A program made the translations under genes and the position numbers. The notes beneath the pieces were generated by a model. That model saw nothing but the letters and a program-made list of their open reading frames with translations, searched no databases and was not told where the DNA came from. A DNA stretch of 64,000 nt from JAJEFO01 sp965221845. GTDB lineage: Bacteria > Pseudomonadota > Alphaproteobacteria > Rhodobacterales > Rhodobacteraceae. Shown piece after piece: positions 44,877-53,810 of the stretch. Position 1 is the stretch's first letter; every line of letters starts with the position of its first letter. The stretch is taken from contig OZ244919.1 of the NCBI GenBank assembly GCA_965221845.1, positions 62,001 to 126,000 of the forward strand, in the 5' to 3' direction.

Positions 44877-45148
44877 ATGGCGTTTGAATGGAATGCCGGC
44901 AAGAACCGGGCCAACTGGATCAAGCATGGGATTGATTTCGAGACCGCAAGGCAGATTTTCGATGGACCGGTGCTGACGCGTTCCGACAGGCGCCGCGATT
45001 ATGGAGAGGACCGGCATGTCAGCATTGGCCAGGCGGGCCAGGCGGTCTGGTGGTGGCGCACACCATGCGGGGCCAGCGCGTGCGGCTGATCTCAGCGCGC
45101 CCGGCCTCACGGCGGGAAAGGAAGGATTGGCATGAGTGGGTACGATAG
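44877..45148 (+). pseudogene. brnT: BrnT-family toxin, frameshifted
   Basis: BrnT is an RNase toxin with a RelE-like fold. The first part, MAFEWNAGKNRANWIKHGIDFETARQIFDGPVLT ... RRRDYGEDRHVSIGQ, is the canonical N-terminus (EWDPAKNxxNxxKHGxxFExA). A one-base indel near 45040-45056 shifts the frame. The expected C-terminus VVAHTMRGQRVRLISARPASRRERKDWHEW lies in the next frame and ends at 45148, overlapping brnA. The broken frame stops at 45089 without the C-terminal arginine-rich catalytic stretch, so the toxin should be inactive unless translation slips. Confidence 0.88.
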
Positions 45149-45392
45149 ACCGCTGTCCCTGCAGGACATTGCCGCTGTCGATGACAAGGATATCGATTTC
45201 AGCGACATTCCGGAACTGGACGCATCGTTCTGGCGCGAAGCCCAACGGGTTGAACCGGACACAACGGAACGGATCACCCTCAGGGTGAAGAGTTCGGTGC
45301 TGAGTCACTTCCGGCAACAGGGCCGCGGCTACCAGACACGGATCAATCGTGTTCTGGAAGCCCACGTCCGGGGCCAGCGCAAGGCCAACTGA
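45132..45392 (+). CDS. brnA: BrnA-family antitoxin
   Basis: This 86-residue antitoxin and autorepressor of the BrnT/BrnA system has the C-terminal ribbon-helix-helix signature TERITLRVKSSVLSHFRQQGRGYQTRINRVLEAHV, and its N-terminal part would wrap the toxin. It has a good ribosome-binding site (AAGGAAGG) and overlaps the shifted 3' end of brnT, the usual toxin-first order. With the toxin gene broken, it is an orphan antitoxin here. Confidence 0.92.
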   Translation: MSGYDRPLSLQDIAAVDDKDIDFSDIPELDASFWREAQRVEPDTTERITLRVKSSVLSHFRQQGRGYQTRINRVLEAHVRGQRKAN

Positions 45393-45458
45393 CCATTGGA
45401 GAGAGAGAGTACGGGTAGACTACGGCTGAGTGCGGAATATCTCTTCAAGGAACACGCA

Positions 45459-45731
45459 ATGACCAACCAGGACCAAGAACCCGAAATCCTGAACCCGCGT
45501 TACGCCGGCGCGACGCCCGCGGCAGTGGCCCGCGCGCTGGTGCGCCGTGACGCGGCGAAGCTTGGCGGGGGCGACGAAACCGAGCCGCGCGCCGAAGATG
45601 GCGCGGATGGCCGGTTTCAGTCAGTATATAATCCCCTATGTTTTCGCGGATCTCAGAGGTCGGTAGCCCGAACGCCTCTCCCCGTGCAGATGCCCCAATC
45701 CCGGAGGCCAGAATATTTCTTGCCGCATTGA
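45459..45731 (+). CDS. Small hypothetical protein, 3' end replaced by mobile DNA
   Basis: The N-terminal stretch EPEILNPRYAGATPAAVARALVRRD looks like a short conserved protein of the form 'NPRYxGATPxxVARAL'; I do not know its function. From about 45620 the frame runs antisense into the tnpB relic, so the residues after GDETEPRAEDG are unlikely to be native. It follows brnA by 66 bases, with a GAGAGAGAG tract between. Confidence 0.45.
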   Translation: MTNQDQEPEILNPRYAGATPAAVARALVRRDAAKLGGGDETEPRAEDGADGRFQSVYNPLCFRGSQRSVARTPLPVQMPQSRRPEYFLPH

Positions 45732-46040
45732 TGTCGGCGTTCGCCGCATGCCACAGGCCGTACGGAACTCGGACTGCGACCTGCGGGAGGCGGCATCCAC
45801 CGCTCCGCACGCATTACAGGTTTGTGAGGTATAGGCCGGGTTGACCTGCCTGTACCTTGCCACCTTGTAGGCAAGCATTTGCAGCAGGCTACCCCACCCA
45901 GTGTTCAATATGACTCGGTTCAGGCCGGACTTCTGCGCCACATTGCGGCCGGGACTCTCCGCTGTCCTGCGTGCGGAACGCGTCAGGCCGGCAGTGTTCA
46001 GGCTCTCGACAACAACTGTTCCGTACTGAGTCGAGCCGCG
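45640..46040 (-). pseudogene. IS605/IS200-type TnpB relic (C-terminal part)
   Basis: Read leftward, VVVESLNTAGLTRSARRTAESPGRNVAQKSGLNRVIL ... VNPAYTSQTCNACGAVDAASRRSQSEFR is the C-terminal third of a TnpB. It contains the second RuvC glutamate and the first half of the zinc ribbon. A frameshift near 45755 moves the last motif (ANADINAARNILA) to another frame. The N-terminal two-thirds is missing, and the relic abuts helicase sequence at about 46040. It belongs to a different TnpB group from the one at 42846. Confidence 0.88.
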
Positions 46041-46041
46041 T

Positions 46042-46351
46042 ATCCACGCGGGATATCGAATGGCCGAAACAGAGGTCGAACTCGTGGGCGATCCCGAGCG
46101 CATGGGCCTCCAGTCCGAGCCTGAGCAGCCGCCCGTCGGCATCGTAGGAGACGTCGGCGGCCGGATACCGTGAGGCCCGCGATGTCGTCAGCGGTGAGTC
46201 CGACGCTGCGAAAGCGCTCTGTTTGCGTTCCAACCAGGCCCGCGACCCAGGACCCGGCGCCGTTCGCGCGCACGGTCTCGACTCGCATCGGCTCGCTGAA
46301 GAGAGCGCCGGTCAGGATTTGCCCATGGCGGATCGGGGTCGCTTCGCTCAT
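46042..46351 (-). pseudogene. N-terminal remnant of a SNF2-type defence helicase
   Basis: The frame from 46351 reads GQILTGALFSEPMRVETVRANGAGSWVAGLVGTQTERFRSVGLTADDIAGL. After a one-base shift near 46165 it continues with VSYDADGRLLRLGLEAHALGIAHEF ... SISRVD and ends at 46042. This matches the start of large SNF2-like helicases in which SISRVDPLPHQLEAVY and the Walker A motif would follow. The ATPase domains are gone, replaced by the tnpB relic. From memory, such helicases often sit beside DUF1156 methylases and DUF499 ATPases in phage-defence islands; neither is seen here. Confidence 0.75.
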
Positions 46352-46426
46352 CCGGTCAATCGCCGTGGCCCGGCAGCAAGACCCCTGCGGTTGCGGGCGC
46401 TCCCGGTGCCCATGTCGCCAAAGCCA

Positions 46427-47098
46427 TCATGCTTTCGAAGCGCCGCTTCCTCCCCGCGGTTCTGCGCGGAACCGCTCCAGGCCGTCCCAGGCGATCCGCT
46501 GAACCGGACGGTTGCGGGGGTCGGCCAGCCCGACCTCCTCAAGCGTCGCCTCCGACCTCCCGTAGTTGCAGGGGCCGCAGGTGAGGACAAGGTTGCCGGG
46601 ATCGGTGCGGCCGCCGCGGCTGTGCGGGAGCACATGGTCGAACTGCATCCACAGGCACTGGAACGCGGCATGCTGCTCCGCGTTCGTCCCGCCCCAGGGC
46701 AGCGCCTGCGGGTAGTCGCGATGCATGGCCTCCCTGATTTCCCTGCACACGAGCGGGATGCCGCAGAACCTGCACCGGTGGCCGTCGCGCGCGACCAGCG
46801 CCCTTTTCTGGTCCCGCGTGGCATCGCGTGTTGGATCCCTTCGGGGGTCGTCTTTGCCGAGTCTCGGGGCGCCCCCCTTCACTTCCCGGACACGGTGGAT
46901 TTCGGGGGACGCGCGCCCCCACACGGATTCGACCCATTCCCTGACCTCCGGCATGTCGGCGGCGGCGATCAGGCGCGCGGCCCGGGCGCGGTCGCCGGCC
47001 AGGTGCGCGTCCACGGCCCGGTCCAGGAGCCCGGCTGCGTGGAATATTTCGGGTATCGGGTCGCGAAAGCACGCCCGCGGCGCAAGGAAGTCCGTCAT
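46427..47098 (-). CDS. HNH endonuclease domain protein
   Basis: This 223-residue protein has a C-terminal HNH nuclease domain: CRFCGIPL, QFDHVLPHSRGGRTDPGNLVLTCGPCNYGRSEATLEEVGL. These give the two CxxC zinc pairs, the catalytic histidine in DHV, and the Asn/His region. The N-terminal 90 residues (FHAAGLLDRAVDAHLAGDRARAARLIAAADMPEVREWVESVWG) form a helical domain often preceding HNH in such proteins. It lies 75 bases upstream of the helicase remnant on the same strand, so both may come from one defence operon. An IS5 ends 13 bases upstream of its start codon, separating it from any native promoter. Confidence 0.88.
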   Translation of the reverse strand: MTDFLAPRACFRDPIPEIFHAAGLLDRAVDAHLAGDRARAARLIAAADMPEVREWVESVWGRASPEIHRVREVKGGAPRLGKDDPRRDPTRDATRDQKRALVARDGHRCRFCGIPLVCREIREAMHRDYPQALPWGGTNAEQHAAFQCLWMQFDHVLPHSRGGRTDPGNLVLTCGPCNYGRSEATLEEVGLADPRNRPVQRIAWDGLERFRAEPRGGSGASKA

Positions 47099-47111
47099 GT
47101 TGCAATCCTAG

Positions 47112-47988
47112 GGCCCGTTGACAGTTGCCTTGCGAATCGCCCGCTTCCATGCCATTTCCTTCCCCGATGACCGCCGGAACGGCGGCACGGGCAGGAAACA
47201 GGTGACATCATGAATGCAGACAGGACGGTTCTGACCGACGCCATGTGGGCGCGGATCGAGGACATGCTGCCGGGCAAGAAGTCCGATCCCGGCGGCACGG
47301 CGGCACGGCGGCGGACAGCCGCCTCTTCATGGAGGCGGTGCTGTGGCGGTTCCGGACGGGATCGCCGTGGCGCGACCTCCCCGCGCGGTCCGGGAACCGG
47401 GACGGCGCCTCCAGGCGGTTCCGGCGCCGGGCGCTTCCGGGGGTCTTCGCGCGCGTTTCCGACGCCCTGTCCGAGGAGTCCGGCCTCGAGTGGGTGTTCG
47501 TCGACGGCACGGTCGTCCGGGCGCACCGGAAGGCGTCCGGCGCAAAAGGGGGACCTCGAGCCAGGGGATCGGCCGTTCCAGAGGCGGCCTGACGAGCAAG
47601 GTCGTGGCCGTCGTGGACGCCCTGGGACATCTCGTGCGGTTCACGATCCTTCCCGGCCAGGCGCACGACCCGAGGGGGTGCCGGGGCTTCCCGGCGGCCT
47701 GGCGTTCGGGGCCTTCGTCGGTGACAAGGCGTTCGACGCCGACCGGCTCCTGGAGGACCTGGCGGAACGCGGGGCGGAGGCGGCGGTCCCGTCGAGGCGG
47801 AGCCGGACGGTGCCGCGGGCGCATGACCGGGAGGTGTACGGGTGGCGGCACCTGGTGGAGAGCCTCTTCGCGAAGGCCGGGGAGTTCCGGGCGATCGCGA
47901 CCCGGCACGACAAGACCGACGCGAGCTTCGCCGCCGGGATCCGCCTCGTCGCCGGCGTGGTCGCGGCGACATGAGTGTCAACGGGCCC
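47112..47988. mobile_element. IS5-family element with TA target duplication
   Basis: The ends GGGCCCGTTGACA (47112-47124) and TGTCAACGGGCCC (47976-47988) are perfect inverted repeats, flanked on both sides by TA (47110-47111 and 47989-47990). They match the element nested at 17806-18637. Confidence 0.92.
47210..47974 (+). pseudogene. IS5-family transposase, multiply frameshifted
   Basis: The frame opens MNADRTVLTDAMWARIEDMLPGKKSDPGG. Near 47290 it shifts to DSRLFMEAVLWRFRTGSPWRDLPARSGN ... VFVDGTVVRAHRKASGAKGG. It then shifts to SRGGLTSKVVAVVDALGHLVRFTILPGQAHD and finally to GDKAFDADRLLEDLAERG ... SLFAKAGEFRAIATRHDKTDASFAAGI, ending at 47974. All DDE regions are present, but at least three frame changes are needed. 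One change could be the programmed frameshift of IS427-type elements; three indicate decay. Confidence 0.88.
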
Positions 47989-48159
47989 TAGCGCGCGCCG
48001 CCCTCGCAGGGCAAGACATGGCCGCGCCGGGCACTCGGTCACCTTGAAATCTTCCGACTGCAGGTCTTGGGGCGGTTGGGTTTCGGCACGGCCTCGTGCA
48101 CCAGCCTGGCGATGTCGTCCAGGTCCCAGGGCCGGTCGGTCACGCCGGCCTCCATTGCG

Positions 48160-48700
48160 GGGTGTGGTTCAGATTTTTGACTCCGGCGGTTCTGTTCCGC
48201 CATCCATGAGGCGTGCCGTGCAAGTGCCGGGCAAGCCGGCCGGCAGCGCGGCGGCGCCGTCCGGAGGCCGGGAGCCCTCGGACTTCGCCGCGCGGCTCGA
48301 CCGGGAGGCCCGGCGGCGGGGCCTGCACGACGCGGCCGGGCCGGTGGCCGTCTCCGACGGGGCGGAACGGCTCCCCAACGCCTGCGAGGGGCCCTTCGGG
48401 GGGGGCTTCGTGCCCGGCCTCTTCCAATGCCTGGAACGCGCCTCCGACGCGGTGAAGGCGATCCTGCCGGCCGGGGCGGAGCGGGACCGGCGGTTCGCGG
48501 AGGTGAAGGCGGACGTCAGGGCGGGCCGGGCGGCGAAGGCGGTCCGGGAGCGGCGTCGTCGGGGGCGGATGCCGGCAGTTCGGGCTGCGGCTCAAGCGCT
48601 CCGGAACGCGCTGGTCGGAGAGGGGCGCCAACGCCATGTGGACAACGCGGACGGGACGGTTGGGTTGAGGGTGGCCGGCGGTGCGAGTGCGGAAGCGTCC
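48160..48700 (+). pseudogene. ISKra4-family relic, internally deleted
   Basis: GGGTGTGGTTCAGATTTT at 48160 is a diverged inverted copy of the right end at 2865-2880, so it is the element's left end. The sequence soon enters the middle of the transposase (APSGGREPSDFAARLDREARRRGLHDAAGPVAVSDGAERLPNACEG, then FVPGLFQCLERASDAVKAILPAGAERDRRFAEVKADV). This closely follows 2260-2540 of the first copy. The zinc-ribbon half is deleted and the C-terminus is out of frame. Confidence 0.8.
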
Positions 48701-49139
48701 GGAGCGGCGCTTGCGGGAGGGACAGGCTTCACGGGGTTGTGAATGCACTGGTGCAGGCCGGAGCCGTTGGGCTCCAGGGTGTCGGCGATCCCGCGCGGCA
48801 GGACGAGCACCACGCAGATGTGCGGCACGGGCAGGAAGTCGAGGGCGCAGGCGTCCGGCCGCGTCGCGCCCCGCGTCGCCCTGGCGGATCGGGGGATGCC
48901 GGTTCCGGAACGAGCTGCAACTCATGCGCCCGGCGCCGCCGGGCGGCAGCGTCACGTTCGCGGCCTGATCGGGCGATCAGCCGGGCGTCACCTGTGCAAC
49001 CGGTGCCGGATGCCACGGCAGCGGACATGCCCGGCGCTCTCACGAAGGGCGTCCCGGCCGCGAGGCCGTGCCGTCTCACGGCTTGCGCGCGGATTCGACA
49101 GGCCGTTGACACGGAAGGCCAAGCCTTTACGTCGGCGCC
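48701..49139. other. No recognisable gene upstream of mfd
   Basis: Neither strand gives a convincing protein. The region probably holds the rest of the ISKra4 relic and the mfd promoter, which I could not locate. Confidence 0.5.
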
Positions 49140-52100
49140 ATGCCAGAGCCCCGCATCACGACACTTTCTGGCGCGCCGGAGGGATTTGACGCCTCGCTCG
49201 TACTGCGTGAGCTGGAGCGCGCGCCGAGAGTCTGCCATGTCGCAAGGGACGACAAGCGCATGGCGGCGATGGCGGAGGCGCTGTCGTTCTTCGCGCCGGA
49301 TGTCCGGGTGCTGAGGCTCCCGGGCTGGGACTGCCTCCCCTACGACCGCGTTTCTCCGAACGTGGACATCTCGGCGGAGCGCATGGGAACGCTCGCGCGC
49401 CTGGCCCGCGACGCCTCGAGCTCCTTCGTGCTGCTGACAACCCTTAACGCGGCGACGCAGAGAATTCCGCCACGCGAACTCGTCGGGTCATCCGGCTTCA
49501 CCGCCCGCGTCGGCGAGCATGTGGATGATGCGTCGCTGAAGGAATTCCTGGCTTGCATGGGGTTCGTGCAGGCGCCGACCGTGGCGGAGCCGGGCGACTA
49601 CGCGATCCGCGGCGGCATCATCGACGTCTTTCCGCCGGGCAGGGACGGACCGGTGCGGCTTGACCTTTTCGGGGACGTTCTGGAGGATGCGCGACGCTTC
49701 GATGCCGTCACCCAGAGGACCGTTGCGCAGCTCAAGGCCGTCGAGCTTGCGCCGGTCAGCGAGATCGTCCTCGACGAGAGGTCCATCGCGCGCTTCCGGC
49801 AGAACTACAGGCTGGAGTTCGGGGCCGGCGGCGCCGTCGACCCGCTCTACGAGGCGGTCAGTTCGGGACGAAGGCATTCGGGCATCGAGCACTGGCTGCC
49901 GTTCTTCCACGAGCGCCTCGAGACGATTCTCGACTACCTGCCCGACGCGGCGATCATGCTCGACGACCGGACCGGGACCATGCACGCGGCCCGCTGGGAG
50001 GCCGTGAACGTTCAGTACGAGGCGCGCCGGGAGGCGCGGCATGCCGCCAGCGGGATGGACAGCGCCTACAACCCGGTGCCGCCCGGGCTGCTCTATCTTG
50101 ACGATGCCGCATGGCAGGCCGCGACCAGCGGGCGAAGGATCCTCCGGCTCGCCGTCTCGCCGCAGCCGGAGGGCCCCCGGACTTCCGACGCGGGCGGACG
50201 CGTTGGCCGCGACTTCGCCCCGGAGCGCCTGCAGGAATCCGCAAGCCTCCTGGACGCCCTGGCCGAGCACGCAAGGAGCAGGGCGCGCTCGGGCCAGGTT
50301 GTCATCGCATCCTGTTCGGAGGGCGCCCGCGAACGTCTTCAGGGCCTTCTCGCGGACCACGGCATTCCAGGCGCAGCCCCGGTCTCCGGTTTCGGCGAGG
50401 TCCCCGAAGGCAGGGGAGGCGTCTTCATCGCCGTGTGGGCGCTGCAGCACGGGTTCGAGAGCGGAGAGGGCCTCACCGTCATTTCCGAACAGGACATCTT
50501 TGGCGACCGCCTGACACGCCAGCCCAGGAAGAGGCGCCGGGCGGACGGCTTCCTCACCGAAGCCAGGTCGCTCAGCCCGGGGGACCTGGTGGTTCACGTC
50601 GAGCACGGCGTCGGGCGCTACAGGGGCCTCGAGGTCGTCGAGGCCCTCGGCGCGCCGCATGAATGCATCCTCGTTGAATATGCCGGCGGCGACAAGCTGT
50701 ACCTGCCAGTGGAGAACGTCGAGCTTCTCGGCCGCTACGGCCGCGACGAAGGCTCTCTGGACCGCCTCGGAAGTGCCGCCTGGCAGGCCCGCAAGGCAGG
50801 CATCAAGAAGCGGATCCGCGAAATCGCCGGCCGGCTCGTGCGAATCGCAGCCGAACGTCACCTGCGGAAGGCGCCGATCGTCGAGCCCCCGGAAGGCCTG
50901 TGGGAGGCGTTCGCGGCACGGTTTTCGCATCAGGAGACCGACGACCAGCTGGCGGCCATCGGCGAAACGCTCGACGACATGGCTTCGGGCAGGCCGATGG
51001 ACAGGCTGATCTGCGGCGACGTGGGTTTCGGCAAGACCGAAGTGGCGATGCGCGCGGCATTCGCCGCCGCCATGTCGGGGGTGCAGGTCGCGGTCATCGC
51101 CCCGACGACGCTGCTCGCCCGCCAGCATGCGGCGCGGTTCGCCGAGCGGTTCCGCGGGTTCCCGGTCAGGGTCCGGCAGCTTTCCAGGTTCGTCGACGCG
51201 AAGGAGGCCGCACGCACCCGCGACGGACTTGCCGACGGAACGGTGGACATCGTCATCGGCACGCACGCCGTTCTCGCCGGGCCGGTGCGCTTCCGGAACC
51301 TCGGATTGCTGGTCGTTGACGAGGAGCAGCGGTTCGGCGTCGCCCACAAGGAGCGGATGAAGCAGATCCGGTCCGAAATCCATGTCCTCACGCTTACGGC
51401 AACGCCCATTCCGCGCACGCTTCAGATGTCGTTGACAGGCGTGCGCGACCTGTCCGCCATCGGGACGCCGCCCGTCGACCGTCTTGCAGTGCGGACCTAC
51501 GTGGGCGAATTCGACAGCGTGACGCTCCGGGAGGCGCTGATTCGCGAAAGGTCCCGGGGCGGGCAGTCCTTCTTCGTGGTTCCGAAGGTCAGCGATCTCC
51601 CGGAGATCGAGACCTGGCTGTCCGAACACGTTCCCGAGCTCGCGCATCTGTCCGTCCACGGGCAGCTGGCGGCTCGCACGCTCGACGATCGGATGAACGC
51701 CTTCTACGAGGGCAGGTTCGACATTCTCCTCGCAACGACGATCGTGGAATCCGGCCTCGACATTCCCGCCGCCAACACGATGATCGTCCACCGGGCGGAC
51801 ATGTTCGGCCTTGCGCAGCTCTACCAGATCCGGGGCAGGGTGGGCCGGTCGAAGGTCCGCGCCTACGCATATCTCACGACCCGGCCCGGTTCCGCGCTCA
51901 CGGCGCAGGCGGCGCGGCGGCTGAGGGTCCTCGGCTCGCTGGACTCGCTTGGCGCAGGGTTCACCCTGGCAGCCCACGACCTGGACATCCGCGGCGCCGG
52001 CAACCTCCTGGGCGAGGAGCAGTCGGGCAACGTTCGCGAAGTGGGCTTTGAACTCTACCGATCCATGCTGGAGGACGCGATCAGGAAGATCCGGTCCGGC

Positions 52101-52580
52101 GAATCCGAAGGTCCCGCCGATGCCGAGGACCGCTGGTCGCCGCAGATCAGGCTCGGCGTGCCGGTCCTGATCCCGGAGCGCTACGTTCGCGACCTCGACG
52201 TCCGTCTCGGCCTCTATCGTCGCCTCGCGGGCCTGTCGTCCAAGGTCGAGATCGAGGGCTTTGCGGCCGAGCTCACCGACCGTTTCGGGAGCCTGCCGAA
52301 GGAGGTGAACGCCCTGCTTGCCGTTGTGCGCATCAAGGGCGAGTGCGCACGGGCCGGAATCGCGCGCCTCGATGCCGGGCCCAAGGGGGCGACGATACGG
52401 TTTCACGGGGACCGGTTCGCGAACTCGGAGGGCCTGGCGGAGTTCATTCGCGCTCAGGACGGCCTGGCGAAGGTCAGGGGCAACAGGCTCGTCGTGCGCA
52501 GGGACTGGCGGAAGGCCCGCGACCGGGTGCAGGGCGCGTTCGACGTCGCGCGCGAACTGTCCTCAAGGGCGCGCGCCTGA
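49140..52580 (+). CDS. mfd: Transcription-repair coupling factor
   Basis: Mfd removes RNA polymerase stalled at DNA damage and recruits UvrA. The 1146-residue protein has the UvrB-like N-terminal module (from GWDCLPYDRVSPN), the RNA-polymerase-interacting domain (GDLVVHVEHGVGRYRGLEVVEALG) and the RecG-like translocase. Walker A is GDVGFGKTEVAMRAA (near residue 626) and the DEEQ box is VVDEEQRFGVAHKERMK (near 726). The TRG motif (GAGNLLGEEQSG) and a C-terminal TRCF domain follow. Length and order match the family. IS debris lies directly upstream, but the gene is intact. Confidence 0.98.
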   Translation: MPEPRITTLSGAPEGFDASLVLRELERAPRVCHVARDDKRMAAMAEALSFFAPDVRVLRLPGWDCLPYDRVSPNVDISAERMGTLARLARDASSSFVLLTTLNAATQRIPPRELVGSSGFTARVGEHVDDASLKEFLACMGFVQAPTVAEPGDYAIRGGIIDVFPPGRDGPVRLDLFGDVLEDARRFDAVTQRTVAQLKAVELAPVSEIVLDERSIARFRQNYRLEFGAGGAVDPLYEAVSSGRRHSGIEHWLPFFHERLETILDYLPDAAIMLDDRTGTMHAARWEAVNVQYEARREARHAASGMDSAYNPVPPGLLYLDDAAWQAATSGRRILRLAVSPQPEGPRTSDAGGRVGRDFAPERLQESASLLDALAEHARSRARSGQVVIASCSEGARERLQGLLADHGIPGAAPVSGFGEVPEGRGGVFIAVWALQHGFESGEGLTVISEQDIFGDRLTRQPRKRRRADGFLTEARSLSPGDLVVHVEHGVGRYRGLEVVEALGAPHECILVEYAGGDKLYLPVENVELLGRYGRDEGSLDRLGSAAWQARKAGIKKRIREIAGRLVRIAAERHLRKAPIVEPPEGLWEAFAARFSHQETDDQLAAIGETLDDMASGRPMDRLICGDVGFGKTEVAMRAAFAAAMSGVQVAVIAPTTLLARQHAARFAERFRGFPVRVRQLSRFVDAKEAARTRDGLADGTVDIVIGTHAVLAGPVRFRNLGLLVVDEEQRFGVAHKERMKQIRSEIHVLTLTATPIPRTLQMSLTGVRDLSAIGTPPVDRLAVRTYVGEFDSVTLREALIRERSRGGQSFFVVPKVSDLPEIETWLSEHVPELAHLSVHGQLAARTLDDRMNAFYEGRFDILLATTIVESGLDIPAANTMIVHRADMFGLAQLYQIRGRVGRSKVRAYAYLTTRPGSALTAQAARRLRVLGSLDSLGAGFTLAAHDLDIRGAGNLLGEEQSGNVREVGFELYRSMLEDAIRKIRSGESEGPADAEDRWSPQIRLGVPVLIPERYVRDLDVRLGLYRRLAGLSSKVEIEGFAAELTDRFGSLPKEVNALLAVVRIKGECARAGIARLDAGPKGATIRFHGDRFANSEGLAEFIRAQDGLAKVRGNRLVVRRDWRKARDRVQGAFDVARELSSRARA

Positions 52581-52672
52581 AACCGGTTCCGGCCGGCCTC
52601 CTGGCGGCGGCGCACTGCCGCGCGAAGCGTCTTGCGCCTCGGGGGCGGAATGGACTAAACGCGCCGGGATGT

Positions 52673-52758
52673 GCCCGAGTGGCGGAATGGTAGACGCAGC
52701 GGATTCAAAATCCGCCGGCAGCGATGCCGTGCGAGTTCGAGTCTCGCCTCGGGCACCA
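52673..52758 (+). tRNA. tRNA-Leu (anticodon CAA)
   Basis: This is an 86-base class II tRNA with encoded CCA. The acceptor stem is GCCCGAG pairing with CTCGGGC, then discriminator A and CCA. The D arm contains TGGCGGAATGGTAGACGCAG, typical of tRNA-Leu. The anticodon stem GCGGA/TCCGC closes the loop TTCAAAA with anticodon CAA. The long variable arm (GGCAGCGATGCC) and the T loop GTTCGAGTC complete it. It reads UUG codons and lies 92 bases after mfd. Confidence 0.96.
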
Positions 52759-52829
52759 GAAGGTGCCAGAATGACACCCTGCAGGCGCACCGAGACTCGT
52801 GAACGGACCGGATGCGGCCCCAAGATGGA

Positions 52830-53552
52830 ATGAAACACGCACTTGCCTCTCTCGCCCTTGCATGCTGGTCCGGCCTCGCGACGGCTGCCGACGTGTCCGT
52901 CGCCGTGTCATCGAACTTCGCCGCGACGGCCCTTGACCTCGCCGCGGAATTCGAAGGCGAGACCGGCTTCTCCGTTGGCGTGACCGATGGCGCCACCGGA
53001 CACCTCCACACGCAGATCGTGCGCGGCGGCGCCTTCGACGTGCTTCTTGCGGCCGACGAGGAGCGCCCCGCGCTCCTGCTGGCCAGCGGGCGCGCGACCG
53101 AGACGCGGGCTTATGCGACCGGACGTCTTGCGCTGGTGTCGCGGGTGCCCTTGACAGCGGAGTCCGCGGCGACGGCCCTGGAAGGCAAGGCCGTTGCCTT
53201 GGCCGACCCCATTTCCGCGCCCTACGGCAAGGCGTCCACGAGAGCGATGGAGCGGCTGGGGCTCGACACCGCCAGGTTCCGGGCGATTCTGGTGATCAAC
53301 GTGGGACATGCGGCCACGCTCTTCGAGACCGGGAATGCCGATGCCGCCTTCGTGGCAGCGTCGCAGCTGCCGTTTCTCGACGCGCCGGAGGCGCTCGATC
53401 TCGGGAGCCTGATCCCAGGCATTTCACAGCATGCGGCGCTTCTTTCCAGGGCTGCCGGGAACGAGGCTGCGCGCGCGTTCTGGAAGTGGCTTGCCACCGA
53501 TGGCGCGCAGGGCATGATCGCGGAAGCGGGCTACGGTCTCCCTGCTGACTGA
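52830..53552 (+). CDS. modA: ModA-like molybdate-binding periplasmic protein
   Basis: This 240-residue substrate-binding protein would capture molybdate or a similar oxyanion for an ABC importer. A signal peptide (MKHALASLALACWSGLATA, cleavage before ADVSVAVSSNF) is clear. The mature start VAVSSNFAATALDLAAEFE and the later GGAFDVLLAADEERPALL, ALADPISAPYGKASTRAMERLGL and GNADAAFVAASQL follow the ModA pattern. No modB or modC is adjacent, so it is an orphan in this window. Tungstate or another anion is possible. Confidence 0.85.
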   Translation: MKHALASLALACWSGLATAADVSVAVSSNFAATALDLAAEFEGETGFSVGVTDGATGHLHTQIVRGGAFDVLLAADEERPALLLASGRATETRAYATGRLALVSRVPLTAESAATALEGKAVALADPISAPYGKASTRAMERLGLDTARFRAILVINVGHAATLFETGNADAAFVAASQLPFLDAPEALDLGSLIPGISQHAALLSRAAGNEAARAFWKWLATDGAQGMIAEAGYGLPAD

Positions 53553-53810
53553 ACGCGCCGCGCCCCCGGTGCGGGACTTCGCGCGTGTCCGTCCACGCCG
53601 GGATGGCGGCCGCCATGCCTGCGGGCGTCTCCGGTCCTGAAAGCCGTCCGCTCCGCAAGTTTCGGCTTGCAACCGCCGGCGTGCCGTCATAGCCCGCGCC
53701 CACTTCACAGGCAGGGCCTGGGCCGTCGGGGCGCGCATCCTCGACCGGTCCTCCGGTTGGGAGAGATCTCTGACGTCCTGCCGAGGCGCAAACCGGGAAA
53801 GGAAACGGAC

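Noticed and set aside
52800..53552. tRNA-Leu considered as an integration site for the following gene
   Set aside because: No integrase and no repeat of the tRNA 3' end were seen downstream. The next genes are ordinary chromosomal genes.
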